Shown: positions 1 through 12,514 of the stretch, piece by piece | Layout of the letters: every line of letters begins with the position of its first letter | How positions within the stretch are numbered: the first letter of the stretch is position 1 | Assembly (NCBI RefSeq): GCF_021018895.1 | Contig: NC_079378.1 | Span: 9,855,501 to 9,919,500 of the forward strand | DNA: 64,000 nucleotides | Direction: 5' to 3' | From: Seriola aureovittata | Lineage: Eukaryota > Chordata > Actinopteri > Carangiformes > Carangidae | Made by a program: the position numbers and the translations under genes | The notes under the pieces: generated by a model | Seen by the model: only the letters and a program-made list of their open reading frames with translations | Told to the model about the DNA's origin: nothing | The model's database searches: none

Positions 1-2520
1 CTGTCTTTCTTGACCCCCATTGCCACCATTACTGCAGAAGCTGATGAGAATCCAAACAAATGAACTAACTTGATAAAAACCCACTTCGTAATATATTCGG
101 AATAAAGACAACTCGTAGGTCGCTATACAGAATGTCTTGTTTATTGGTTGTACTCATACATTTTCAAAATTACTATATGCTTCGTATCTAAACACTCTCG
201 GATGAATCGTATTGTCTCTAAAGGCAGACGTAGTAACAGGACGTCACACCTGGAACACAGGGCGACTCTCACCATGGATGTTTGGTTGTTGACAATTTGT
301 ACGTTTAGTTATATCAGCGATGGAAGTAAATCTATGTGTAATTTGAAGGTTAGAGAAACTTTGATGGACAGGTTTTCATAATTCTACAATTGCCAAAATA
401 GTGTGTTAATATTTCTTAGATGATTCATGGTGAAACAAGTATTCCATGAGCTACATGCCCCTGGTGAGACTCGCTCTATTTTGCAGGAGCTTGGTCACGC
501 TGCTGAGTTGACTTTTTATTTGATAATGTTATAGAACTGTGGAGGAACAGCAGACACTATCAACACATTTGTGCTTTTCTTTTCTTCTTTTTTTTTCATT
601 TATTTTTTTATTTTTTAACTTTTTTGCAAGTTTTCTTTTTCTGTTAAATATCAGTTTTTGACATAATCTTTTTCACACAAACAGACTAAGTTAAATCTGT
701 TATAAGTTTTGTATACCAACATGCTCACAATGTTTCTGAACCATTTTTTCTTTTTTTTTCCTTTTTTTTCTTTTTTGTGTCAGAACAACATACATCAAAA
801 CAGACGCCCTTTTTGTTTCAAACAGAATGTGCCGGGTCGACCATGGTGGTGTCAGAAGAATGTGATTTTCTTTGAGGTTCGCAGGCTCATCAGAGGCAGG
901 AGGAAAAATAACAGTGCCTGCAATCATGAACTCAGGCTTCACTTGCAGGGCATGACTATAACTTCAGGAAAGAAAATCACAGACTGCAGCCGGGCACTCC
1001 AAAAATAACAGAAATTGACAAACTAAACATCAGTTCAGTCTCTCCTCCTTTTCATACATCACATGTGACTTAAAACAACATTGCAGTCATTCTCTAGCAA
1101 TAAGATTTACATCATTGTTGTTCATTTCACGGCCCAAAGAACTGAACATTATCTCACATGCTCTGAAGGTGAAAATTTGTAACCTTGATCTACAATACAA
1201 CAAATATTTGAATCTTTCTCTCTCATGACAGACACATCATTTGTGGCTGTATTGTGCATGTAAGGTGATTATTAACATATTTATCTCTTTTTCAAATACT
1301 TTCTTGTTTGTGTGTTTTTATTAACTTTATACATTGTGCAAAAACAGCTGTAGTCTACTCTAGAAGGCCTCCGGGTGTCTTGGTATTCATTTCCAGTGTG
1401 TGTCTGTTTAACATCATTTCTAATCCTTTTTCTAATGTCTAATAATTTCCGTGACTGATCCTCCTTGTTGTTGGATAAGCTCAACACGTTTTTAGAATGG
1501 CAGGCAGAGTCTAGCAAACCCAAAACCTGCAAGAATATCAACTTGCTTTCTTGCCTAGAACGGTGCTGAATATGAACAGCGCAAGACTAAGTACTGCAGA
1601 TGTCAAAAATAACTTGATGTCAAAAAAATAATTAAAATTGGAACAGTTTTGAAAAATGAAGAAACATTTATCTTTCACGTTCAAACTGTTTACCGTGTTT
1701 GGATCATAATGATTGTACCAGTAGCTGAAAACATGATTTATGGGAAACGGAAAAAGGGGAATAAACTTGATTCTGTATCTTAAATTCTGATGATGTTTTT
1801 CAGATCTCAGATCACCTAAAAAAGTAAAAATTGACCAGAAGCAAGGTATTGTCTGGCCTGTAGTTGTAACGAGCCCTACTTGTTTGTAACTGGTCAGTGT
1901 GAACCTACGGTATGCTATTCCACAACAAAAATGTGTTTTACCTTTGGTTCAGACCAAGCAAACTAACCGAGAATGCAACCCACTTTAGCAAAGATTAAAG
2001 GTGCATGAGGAGAATTAAAGATGAACTGTACAGTGCAGTCAGTGTTGTTGTGTGTTGGCTCTGTGCTCTAGTTCACTAGACTCTCCGTCTCAGTTTAGAT
2101 TTTCAGCTTTGCTTTCACTTGAGTGAACTTTACATCCAAACTGTCGTGCATGTGGCCCCTTAAAGTCCCCCAGTTTAAGTTGTCGTATTCAGTATTTGGC
2201 CGCAAATCCATTGTAGTCCATGTCTCCCTCTCTGCTGCAGCTGTCTTCACTTCATGCTGGCCTTCATAGTTGAAGTGAGGCCAGATGATCAACTTGATCA
2301 GGCAAGAAACATTGAAGTATTTATCCATAGAACCTCCTTTGTTGCTTTGCCTCTGTGTATAGAATCATTATCCTGCTGGATTGTTTTATAATTGGGGGGG
2401 GGGGGTGATTTGCCCAATATGGATGAAACAAACACTGTTAGAAGCTTGAAGTCAGCACTTTCACCTCATAGTCTTTGTTTAATTTCAAACCCAATGTTCT
2501 GGAGTACAGAGCCAAAACAA

Positions 2521-2540
2521 CACACACACACACACACACA
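2521..2540. repeat. (CA)10 microsatellite followed by a short A run
   Basis: Ten uninterrupted CA units, then a run of A residues. Confidence 0.95.
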
Positions 2541-4129
2541 AAAAAAAACGAAATTATAGTCCTAACACTTTCTGACTGCACTGTGTGGTAACCGAAGCTC
2601 CAGTGTTACAGCTGAACAGTTTGTAGCTTTTGATTTTTAAACAATCTTTTTTTTTTCTTTTCTCTTTGATAAGCACTAAATATAAATTTGAAGATCTACT
2701 GATCGCAATTCAGTCACTGAATGGTCTTATTCAGCAGTGACTGCCTCTGTGGTGCTATCAGACAAATGTGCTGAACGACCATTTATGACACTTTTGTCCT
2801 GAAAATCGATTAACTTATCACTTGTTATTGTGGTATATAGCATGGTATAGTAGTGTATTATATTTTCCCTCATCCCTGATGGCCCAACACTCGAAATGAT
2901 AAAACAAGAATGGCTGTATTACATTAGTGTCAGTCTACTGCATCACAAGAACAAAGTAGCAGCCACGCCTCATGGATTTGCATGTTATATACAGAGAGTA
3001 TAATACATTATTCTGGTTAGGTATGATTTATGATGATTATTTACATATGATATGTAGTCTGAATTAACATATTTCAACTTAAACTGATAAGATAAATGAC
3101 TTTGAAATGAAAACGTAATATTCCAGCAGTGTAGAAAAATAAGTAATTTTCATTGTATTGACATGAGGAAAATGGAAGGTTTGAATCTAGCACCTATTGC
3201 AACCATATTTCTGAATATAACCGGAAATCTCCTCCAACCAGTTCTCTCAAAGGAAATACATTTTATGGGAAACATAAGGGCATTTGATTATATATTAATT
3301 TAAAGGCCTTTGGATAGAAAAATAAGTATAATAAAACATTTTGTAATATCAGTTTTTATGAACATATCAGGGACATTTTTAAATAAGGTGATTTTTGAAT
3401 AAGTATATATTCTGCATATTTTATTATTTGGGTGTGCTTTTAATTAAACTGTATTCTTAGTTTGTGCTTTGTAAAAAGCGTTGATTGTTTATAAAGCCCA
3501 CTCCTCTGCACTTTCATAAGATTTTAGAACAAATATAAACTATGAGAAGTTCAAATCAAGTTTATCTGTGAAAATGATTTCCACTTCCTCCCCTATTTTT
3601 TTTAATCTTAAGCTACCAAGGTCATTGTGAACTTTCATCAGTACAAGTCAATTCATAATATTTCAAACTTAACAACTCAAACCACCTTTTTCATCACAGC
3701 TGTCTATTGTCACACCATTCATAAATACCTCAAATTTCACCTGAAGCTGTGGTCAACAAACACATTTATCTGTAAGCAGTTGATCGCCAGTCGTCTACTT
3801 TAGTTACTTCATCTTAAAGAAACTCCAAAACAAATCTGATCAGATTTGTCTCATATTATATCATAACGGCATACATTTTATTGGTCGTGTTGTTGGAATT
3901 ACAAACACATTAACATCTGATTTACTTGTAGCAATAAAAGATTTTAACATCTTGAACTCTAATTCTGACATGTCACTTGTTTCCTTTGTAGTTGTGACTG
4001 TTGTATACGTTCAGTCCTTTCATATATGTTCCGTCCTAAAACGAGAGATGTGAGTAACACTACCTCTTTAAATAAACAATGCATCTGACAACAATTCTTT
4101 TTGGGTTTACGTCTGTGTGCTTTTAGCCA

Positions 4130-4135
4130 TTTATT
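4130..4135 (-). other. Candidate polyadenylation signal for kctd16
   Basis: TTTATT on the plus strand is AATAAA on the minus strand. A second variant hexamer, ATTAAA on the minus strand, is at 4152-4147 just before it, and the sequence after it contains TTGTTG-type GU-rich bases. Use of this site would give a 3' UTR of about 1.55 kb. Other AATAAA hexamers on the same strand (for example 3882-3877) are equally possible, so this is a suggestion only. Confidence 0.25.
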
Positions 4136-5137
4136 GTGGTCAATAATTTAATTTGCTGTATTAAATTATTTCTAAATCATTCTTTCAGTATATATATATG
4201 ATCCAACAACAGCCTTAAATAAATAACAATCAACCTACCAGGAAATTAAACTGTTCTTGAATTGTGCTCTTTTAAAATACGCTATCTGCAATGTTTGTTT
4301 CTGTAGCCACATTGCAATCCACATCCCATTGACTCTGACAGAGCCAAGAGTACTTAAATGAATGCATGAATAATTGCTAATTTTCACGAACAGCTTGTCT
4401 TTATCAGTAACCCAGGGGCTTCATTAATAACTGTAAACAAGAGCCACGTCTATCGGCTCTATCACCGGACTCTATCATCAATAACTATTGATTACCGTGT
4501 CAAGAGTCAGTGCAGAAAACGCATCGGTCTGTCCTGACAGAGGTTAGCAAATGTAGCGATCCTGTCCACTTCTGTCCGTATTCCATGCAGGTGTCATTGA
4601 ACATTTAAATGACCTTACGATTGATCCCTTTGTGTGCTTGTGTGGGTGCGTTTGTGAGTGCTCTGTTGATTTCAGTAATGTAAATGGGTTAAATGCCAGT
4701 CCAATAAATGGAAGGGTGTGTGTGTATAGGTGTGTTGAATCAGGACTGCTGTATTTCCCCCATGGGTTGACTATCAAATGAGATCCTTCACTCTTTCACT
4801 TATCCTTCACACTGTAACCTGGGTATTGCTCTACATTTAGCCAACGCAGCAACAAATCAATGCAGCGTACGGTGGTTGAATTCACTCGGGGTACGTTTGC
4901 AATACAACTGATATTAGAAGAAGGAAATTAATTGTGCTGCTGATGAAATTGTACCTCCTCCTGCCTCAGAAGTCCTCAAATGTTGACTAAAAGTAAAGTA
5001 ATTGACCCAGCTGTTTACACTACCCTGGCAGCAGAGAGCTCTGGGTGTATTTATAGTGAGAGCACTGTCGGGACAGCATGAATTATTAATGGATCCTGAT
5101 GCAGATTTATCTGTGACCTCTAGGCCACCTGGGTGCG

Positions 5138-5140
<3 letters not shown>

Positions 5141-5198
<58 letters not shown>
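5141..5198. repeat. (CA)29 microsatellite
   Basis: Twenty-nine uninterrupted CA units about 490 bases past the kctd16 stop codon, so possibly within its 3' UTR (as GU repeats in the mRNA). Predicted peptides of alternating Cys-Val or His-Thr from this place are artefacts of the repeat. Confidence 0.97.
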
Positions 5199-5199
<1 letters not shown>

Positions 5200-5687
5200 T
5201 CACAAACTAAATCAGTGTTTGTCTTTGTGGACTAAAACTGTGGCCCTGTGGATGGGTTTTCAGTGATGTCAAATGACAGTGTGTACAGTCCAGTGACCCT
5301 CAGTAAATCCCAGTGTAGCCATTTGCAAGCTTCCGGTTGGTTGATCAGATGTCTTTCGCCCACTGTGATTGGTCCTCAGGGATAAATTATTCAAAGCTCT
5401 GAAGCATTCAGCAAGGTACAGCACATACTAACAAGTACATACAGTAGACCTAAACTACACACACACACACATACATACGTCAATAAGAGATCAGTCTGTT
5501 TTTTTATGCTTCTTTCTAGCTTCTGCGTAGACGTTCAATCTGCTGACATACAGGAGAAAATTTCCCTCAGGAACTGGATTCAAATGAGTTTAGTGTTGCC
5601 TCCATTTTGTTGCAAAAGTCATGATCAAAAAACATGTAAACTGATCCTTGGCCTCATGTGTTTGCTCCCTCTCTCCTGTTTCCTGGC

Positions 5688-6151
5688 TCAGAGGCGGTAC
5701 TTTCTCAGCAGGTCAGCCTGCCACATGTACTTCCTCTCAGGGAACCTCTCTGGGATCTTGATCTTGCGGAAGTCTTGAATGCACTTTTCCAGCTCCTCCT
5801 CGACCGTCAGCTTCTCTTTCGCTGGCCTTTTCTTGCAGGTGCTGGTGTCGCGGGAGCTCGCCGTGAGCGTGCGCAGCAAGTCACTCTTACGCCGTTGTTC
5901 GGACTGCTGGAGCATGGCGACGGGGCCCTTTTTCAATGGCCTGTCCAGGGTTTGGACATTGGCGTGGGGGTGTGATTGGCGGCTAACCGGGCCACGGATG
6001 ACTGTTCCCTGGGGTGAGCTGGCCTCTGACTGGCTCTCAGAGCTGGAGGTGGAGAGGTCGTTAAAGGAAGTGCCACTCTCGCCTTCGCCGTCACCCTTAT
6101 GGTTCTTGCAGCAGCAATCACATGGAGGGGAGGACCAACGTGATGGACCGC
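5688..6151 (-). CDS. kctd16: KCTD16 last coding exon (C-terminal H2 region), partial gene
   Basis: KCTD16 is a cytosolic auxiliary subunit of GABA-B receptors. Its BTB/T1 domain assembles the protein and binds the receptor tail, H1 binds G-beta-gamma, and the C-terminal H2 region occurs only in KCTD8 and KCTD16. This exon has two bases finishing a split codon, then 153 codons and TGA (minus strand, 5690-5688). It reads GPSRWSSPPCDCCCKNHKGD at the start, has a Ser-rich linker (STSSSESQSEASS), then TLDRPLKKGP, RRKSDLLRTLT, EEELEKCIQDFRKIKIPERF, and ends ADLLRKYRL. From memory of human KCTD16, the order, spacing and length (about 150 residues after the BTB/H1 exon) agree; KCTD8 lacks the CDCCC motif and diverges more at the C-terminus. 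The upstream intron is phase 1; a first-exon final C would give the conserved Arg. The BTB/H1 exon is not in the window. Teleosts can carry two paralogues (a/b); I cannot say which this is. No frameshift or stop is seen. Confidence 0.93.
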
Positions 6152-6191
6152 CTGGAAAGAGAGAAAAGCAAAGAGGGAGCTAACATTAGAT
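6152..6191 (-). other. kctd16: Splice acceptor and branch-point region of the kctd16 last exon
   Basis: Read on the minus strand, the exon is preceded by AG (6153-6152) and a pyrimidine-rich tract (CTCCCTCTTTGCTTTTCTCT then CTTTCCAG). A CTAAT branch-point-like pentamer lies at 6189-6185, its candidate branch A about 35 nt from the exon. This fixes the exon start at 6151 and explains why the reading frame upstream, although still open for some codons, should not be read as coding. Confidence 0.85.
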
Positions 6192-7413
6192 CCTGTGCAG
6201 AGCTATTTTTCCCACCTTTTCTTTCCTTCTGGGCAAATCATCATGAAGAGAAAAATGAGACGGTGGCACAAAGAGAGGCACAAATTAGTCAGACAGGAGA
6301 AGAAAGGCAAAGTAAGAAGCACTGAAGACAGACAAAGACCAAAATTCAGCTAATGCCAAATGACTATCACCTAGAACAAAGTGACATGACATCAGGGACA
6401 ACTGGCTTGCTTCCAGTCTAATCATAGAAGTGAGCTGGCTGCCTGTGTGACAGGCCGGTATTGTTCAGAAAACTACCCTCATAGATCCACACTGTCACAT
6501 GAAACAAGTAGAGCAGCTTGAACCTTTTGCAAACATGCAATGAAAATTTTTGAAGATTTACATGCTCTACATGTATTTACAGCAAGGCACTGAAGATAAT
6601 GGTATTTGGACTTAACGAAAGACTGTGGTACAAATAGAAGTTTTTAAACATGTACGAGGAAAACTGATTGCAGTATTGTTACAGACCGACAATGTGTGTT
6701 TATATGGGTATATTTAAGTGTAGTGCAGGTCCTAGCTACATACAGTCATTTAGATTAAATGGTTATAAGTAAGGTAGACTTTGAAAAACCTGACTCTGAC
6801 TTGCAAATCACCAAATGAGTTAGCAAACAAACACTCACATTAGCAGTATTTAAATACCTGATTTTACAACCTTTTTGTTCTTTCAATCTTTTGAAGTGTT
6901 TTCCATCATCGGCTAAAAGGTTTTGAAATTCTATGCAATGCTTGGAATTGCCGTGGCACACTTCAGAGGAGAGTTTCTATTGAGCTGCTTTCCCTCAATA
7001 GTACAGTAAACAGCTCGCTTGAGTATCACAACTATTTCACACCACGACCCGGAGCTTAATTTTCTCAGTGGTGATGAGGTCGAGGCAGCTGCCCAGTAGT
7101 TGTGGGTCTTGGCCAATGATGAGACAAAAGCAGTGATCCATAATCATTGCTGAAAGGAATCAATTGCCCAGCCTAACCTCTGTGAGCGTACAGTGGGCTG
7201 AAAGATTCAGGGGAACCAGAGTGGCTGGCACCACACCTCTCACTGCAGGAAACAGCCATTTATTTTTCATGCTAACCTCCTGAATAATTGAAGGGGTATC
7301 TGTTGCTGATGGACTCCTCTCTGTTTAGTGAGAGAGATCCAAATCCTTAAGGCAAGTGCACACATGCAATGCTGCCCCCACTTCTGATTACCGGCCCCGC
7401 CCCTCACCATCTA

Positions 7414-7478
<65 letters not shown>

Positions 7479-10400
7479 CAAGCTTTTCATGCATCTTCTT
7501 TTCATCAAGTTCAGTCGTAGCATTGTTTCTTTTTATGTGCCGCTGAGCATTTCAATTCAAACAAGATAGTATGAGACTATAAATAACACTGCTTAAAATA
7601 AGTGCCCCCCTGCTTTTAATTTCCTTTGTCCTCAGCAGCATATTTGGTTTGTTTATAGAGAGGCTGCAGAGCAGAAATCGATTCATTCAACCAATATTTG
7701 TTCCTCCGTGTACCACTGAGGAACAGCCACCATGTATCACAACTACATTTATGTGAGTGTAAATAGAAGAAATATTTCTTGGAAGGCTTTGACACTCATT
7801 CCCACTGTTAGTCTAAATGGCAAGAGCACTAATATTCAGTCCAGTACGTAAATATACACAGACAAACGCACACACCCACATAGACTGCTGAACTACTGTA
7901 TGTTAAATAAACATCACCCATCAAAGGCAGTGACAGAAATGGAACACAACACCCTTTGTCGCTCATACCAGCTCTGGCTCTCTTTAATTACCACTGGCAT
8001 TTAAAGCTTTCACATGCACCAACACATTTCTATGCACACATACACAGGTCTGAGATATAGACATGAAATAAAATGTGCTCATAGTTGCAGAGTTGCAGAC
8101 AGGATAGAGAATGTAACCCCGTGATAGGTGCAATGATGTCTCCCAACCTTTGTTTAGGGACACAAGTTAATTTATGTCACTCTGAGTTAATAGGGCGCCC
8201 TCTGATCGATGAGATGTAGACTCATGATTTGTGGTTTGAAAAATGGCCTGAGACTCTGGTGAATTGTTAAATCTACCAGTGGCCAATCTGCCTGTCCAAA
8301 TAAAATTAACATGATTGGATGGCTGAAGCTGCAGTAACGAATGTCCTAAAGAACCTTGCTAAATGTGTGTATATGTATGCATGTGTGCGTGTGTGTGTGT
8401 GTGCATGTGTGCGGCATTGCATCTGTATATTTGATTTATGATATTCTGATTAAGCTTTGGTGTTTAGTAATTACATCAACCTCCGTTTAGCTCTTCACAC
8501 TCCCAAGTCTTGTCGGTGACATGCTGCTGTAATATACAGGTATTGCGAATGGCTATTAGCCACGCTACCTCTAAAGACTACCAGGGAGGGATCTGATGTA
8601 TCATTTTGACCAGTTGGATTTCCTGTCAAACCTTTACCTTCATGACAAATAGGCTGGCAAATAATTCAATTGAGGACACTATTTACAGGGACTTTAACAT
8701 CCAAGCACTGTTAACAGAGATTGGTATAATAACTCACTGAGTGGTGTCTCTAGCCCCATCTGCACAGTGATACTATAATTATGTTCCTAAAAGGATATTT
8801 CAGTATGCTGTGTTGATGCTTCGTAGCACATCGAGTTATTTTAGTAGTAAAACCAATTTCCCCTGCTAATTGAAGTGGAAAAAAGTGTAAATGGTGTAGA
8901 CCTGCATTTTCTCATTGATATTTACTGTACACTGTATGATTATAATGTCCTGCTAATAGAGTTTAAAATTAAACAACCGTTTTATGTTATGTTATTTCAG
9001 GGTTTTTTTTTTTTTCATTTTCTATCTACCTGAAATAATTTCTATCTACCCGTCAAATCACTGCAGCTACTTCATTATTCTGAATCACACATTAACTGTA
9101 ACACTGTAAAAAATTGATCCCAGTCCAGTGAAAAGGCTTTAAAGTTCAGGCTGTGTTCATACATAACTTCTCAGGTAATACTGTAACCATGCCACTAATT
9201 TCATTTTGAAATAAACAACACACTATTTTCCGGTGTTGTTCCAATGCAGCAATTAAGGCTCAAAGCATTTGCCTCAAAGTTGATAAATCAGACACCCTCC
9301 GGTCCAATTTTGCCAATTTTGCTTAACTATAGTGAATGATGCATCTTGGCAGTGTGTGCTGGAGCGCCAAAATTTACACTGACGGAGGTGCCATAATTAA
9401 AGGTCAAGGTTTCAGAGTTTGAAAGGCTATAGTAGCCTCAAACGGTCTGATTTTAATTATACTGGGGAAGAATGATGCGTCTTGTTAATGAGCGGCCCAA
9501 AGGATGCTTGCATCCATCACTCAGGTGGACATTTGTAATTGAAAGTTTGCTTGTTCTTCTGCACCTGAAGTCATTTAAACTGCAGGAATTGTGATAAATT
9601 TCCCTGCATCATGCCTGAGCAATCCATTTAATGGGGCAGTGTCTTGTCCATCTACTGTTTAAGTCAGTGGTTTGGTGCAATATGTTGGTGGCTGTGCTGT
9701 ATAACAGGTAGTGTTAGAGAACTTAATTTCCTCCTGTGAAAAAAGTATACATTATTATAAGAAAAGCACAGATTTTTGTTGTCATAGACGAGGTGTTTTA
9801 GCTCTCTAAACGCCATGGATTTGACAGTTTCTCTGTATGACGGATGAACGACTCTCCTGAATGATCCTCTCACTTAGAAAAATAACCTGAGGTTCATTCC
9901 TCATACCATTCAGGAGATGTCTTGGGGAGAGGGCATCCCCCTCGTTCCTGTCAATCACGCCCACATGCATGTCAGCATTTTTGGAAAGTTGTAGAATAAA
10001 TCACAGGACGTCAGGAAGAGCTACACTTACTGTAGCATAAATGTGTCTGAATTTGAACTGAATACTATTTTGAATGAATTATGGCACCTGTATTATTTTA
10101 AAGTATAAAACCATGGCACCCACTCATTGCTTACTCAACCAATATGAATCTTGTTTAGTAAATAATTGAGGGGATAAAACTTGAGTCCACTGACAAGACA
10201 GGAAAATACCTGAAAAGATGAGCTGAGGAGAATTTCTTTCCCAATTTCTGGTGTTGATGTCTTCACATGTTACTCTTAATAATTCTCAATCTCTTGCTTG
10301 CATTATGTTATTGATTTTTTTTTTTTTTGGACAGCACAGTGGAGACGGGCATGATGCCACGCTACATTCATGGTACTGTGCACTTCTTAAGGCTGAGTTT

Positions 10401-10630
10401 TTATGTCTTTTCTCCATTTCGTCAGCTGCTACATTGGCCCAGCCGCCTCTTGCTATTATAAACTCACTGAATAATATATTGGTTAATTTATCAAATAAAT
10501 GAAAATACCAACAAGCTAGTAAACAGCTTACATGTTGTACAGTAACAGGAATACTGCCAGCAAACATATCTTTAGATGACAGCTAACAAACTATTTAAAC
10601 TAGAATGTACATAGCTACATATTGTACAGT
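6192..10630. other. Intronic unique sequence
   Basis: Apart from (AC)n at 7421-7477 and a short imperfect GT stretch at 8381-8412, this block is non-repetitive. Stretches at about 6940-7340 and 9230-9650 have balanced composition and TAATT-type motifs, as conserved non-coding elements often do, but conservation cannot be seen from one sequence. No exon is visible. Confidence 0.5.
7421..7477. repeat. (AC)n microsatellite, 57 bp
   Basis: Uninterrupted AC units, preceded by a short imperfect AC stretch. Confidence 0.97.
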
Positions 10631-10865
10631 AGTTTGTGGTGGAGCAGACTGCAGCCTGGAGGTTGGAGAAGTGGGCCTGTGATTAAAAAGGTAGCCGATT
10701 CAAACCAGGACCTTCACGATAAAACTGTGCAAGGAAGTGAATCAAGAGCGCTTGCCTTGAGCTTTGAGCAAGGCACTTAATCTGCAAACTGCTCCAGGGA
10801 CCAACTGAAAAGACTTAAGTTGTGCTGAGCAGCTCTTGTGTGAGATCGTGTTTACTGTGTAAATT
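10631..10865 (+). repeat. SINE-like dispersed teleost repeat, degenerate
   Basis: The order of motifs (a GGAGGTTGGAGAAGTGGGCC-type head, a GCCGATTCAAACCAGGACC box like a tRNA-derived B box, then TTTGAGCAAGGCACTTAATC and AACTGCTCCAGGGA) matches a dispersed repeat I know from many teleost genomes. It is diverged and not expected to be active. The name of the family is not certain. Confidence 0.65.
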
Positions 10866-11925
10866 AGACACAAGCATTACTGGAAATTGAAATGGCATTT
10901 TAACTCATCAGACCTACAGCACCCTAGATAGACGAGGATTCGGGCTTAAAGCTGGAGTGCTGGAACGTCTGTCACATTCAAGCCCTCGCCAGATGAGTTC
11001 ACACATTGCTGATTAAGCCCATCACCGCCTGGTCAATCTCTCTGTATTTCGTAGTATACCGAAGTTTTAAATCAGACGACATTTCCGCGCATTACCGCAC
11101 ACCGGTAGTGTTGTGTTTTACGTCAACCAGCAATGACTGGTTTGCCAGAGCTGAAGAGGGAAGTAACAGTAGCGACGGAGACAGAGAAGGCTTCGGCAAC
11201 AAGGAGTATGGTGGAACCTTTGGCAGAAAAACCTAGGAAGTGTCCAAGAATAGTTTCTGATGCTCCAGATAAAAGAGAAATTCAGTGTTTAAAGGAAGGG
11301 TTATAGTCTAAAGATGACAAACATGGATTACCATTGGTGTGGCTTTTCCTTAGCGGAAATGAGCGTTTGTGTAATTACTCTCACTGCCAGAAGGGGGAAG
11401 ACAAAAGCTCCACACAGCAGGTTTAACGAGTAAATAGGTCTGCTGTATTTTTTTAAATTAATATATTATTATAACATAATATTCTTTACTTGTGTTTCGG
11501 TGTATTTTAATTGTATGCCTATTATGCAAATTAAACAACAAAAGTGGTGGTCACTTTGTTCCTGAAAACTCAAAATATAATTTGTGTGTTCCCATGCTGC
11601 TCAGTCTCTCTCAGTATGTGTGTGTGCATTTCTGCACAATGTAATATGTGTGTTAATGTATACGTTCTCTCTGCAAAGGCCTAGTATACAGATGGATGTG
11701 TGGCATCTTGTGCTCACATGTGAGGATAAGGTCATGCTTTCCTTCAGGGTTGAGCGCATGTTTGTGTAGGTGTGTGTTTGTGTATAACTTGAGAATGTAC
11801 ATGCACATACATGTAACATGTGAGGTGATGCACCATATGTGAGAGCCTGATGTAGGTCACTTTGTGTACCATACTGCCGCAGCCTCCTTTCCTCCATATA
11901 CATCAGGCATGTTGTACTGTGTTTG

Positions 11926-11960
11926 TGAGAGAGAGAGAGAGGCATGCACTGACAGAGTGA

Positions 11961-12020
<60 letters not shown>
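11926..12020. repeat. Compound microsatellite: (GA)n then (GT)27
   Basis: (GA)n at 11926-11940 and an uninterrupted (GT)27 at 11967-12020, separated by a short unique spacer. Confidence 0.95.
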
Positions 12021-12022
<2 letters not shown>

Positions 12023-12477
12023 ATGCCTGTGGTCATCCCTCAGTGTCTAAGTGACATTGGCCTTGGAACTATTATCTGTATGCCTTTGGGCAGAGAAAGG
12101 GAGGCTGGTGTCAGGTGGGGTTCCCATTCATGTCATCAGAGGTGTCAGACTGTCGGCCGTGCCTCTGGCCAGCATCACTCAGCACACACACCCTCGCTTT
12201 GTGCGTGTGTATGTGTTACGTTATACTGTATGTGCAGCAGTTGATTCGTGTTGTTTCTCTTCCACGGCAGCGGGCGGGAGGACTGACCGTAGTCCAATGA
12301 CTGTCACATGCCATTACACACACAAACACACAAACGCACACAAACAGACAATGCTTCCTGACAGGTGCTCCTGGCTCTGATGTATTGATCTCAGCAGGGA
12401 ACTCAACAACTTGTGTTAGCTCTGGTCAGTAAAAAGACCTGGCTGACTTACACTGCACTCACAATTAATTTGAATAA

Positions 12478-12514
12478 ACACACACAATGCACACACACAC
12501 ACACGCACGCACGC
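12478..12514. repeat. Imperfect (CA)n with (CGCA)n
   Basis: CA units interrupted once, ending in three GCAC/GCAT-type units. Confidence 0.9.

Larger units (their letters stand above)
1..5687. other. 3' UTR (right part) and downstream flank of kctd16; no second gene seen
   Basis: The bases immediately left of the stop codon must be kctd16 3' UTR; how far the UTR extends is unknown. The rest is A+T-rich DNA with a T-rich stretch at about 575-780, a short G run (2394-2405), (CA)10 at 2521-2540, (CA)29 at 5141-5198 and a short CA stretch near 5459. The open frames here (for example 148-381 and 700-1008) are short, low-complexity or unlike known proteins, and I take them as chance. Confidence 0.6.

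Noticed and set aside
5688..5936. A separate small 82-residue minus-strand gene
   Set aside because: The apparent start is an in-frame TTG (Leu). The frame continues upstream to the splice acceptor at 6152, so this is the C-terminus of the kctd16 exon.
5658..6183. Plus-strand open frames over the same place (5658-5975, 5779-6183)
   Set aside because: They are antisense shadows of the kctd16 exon with no recognisable domain.
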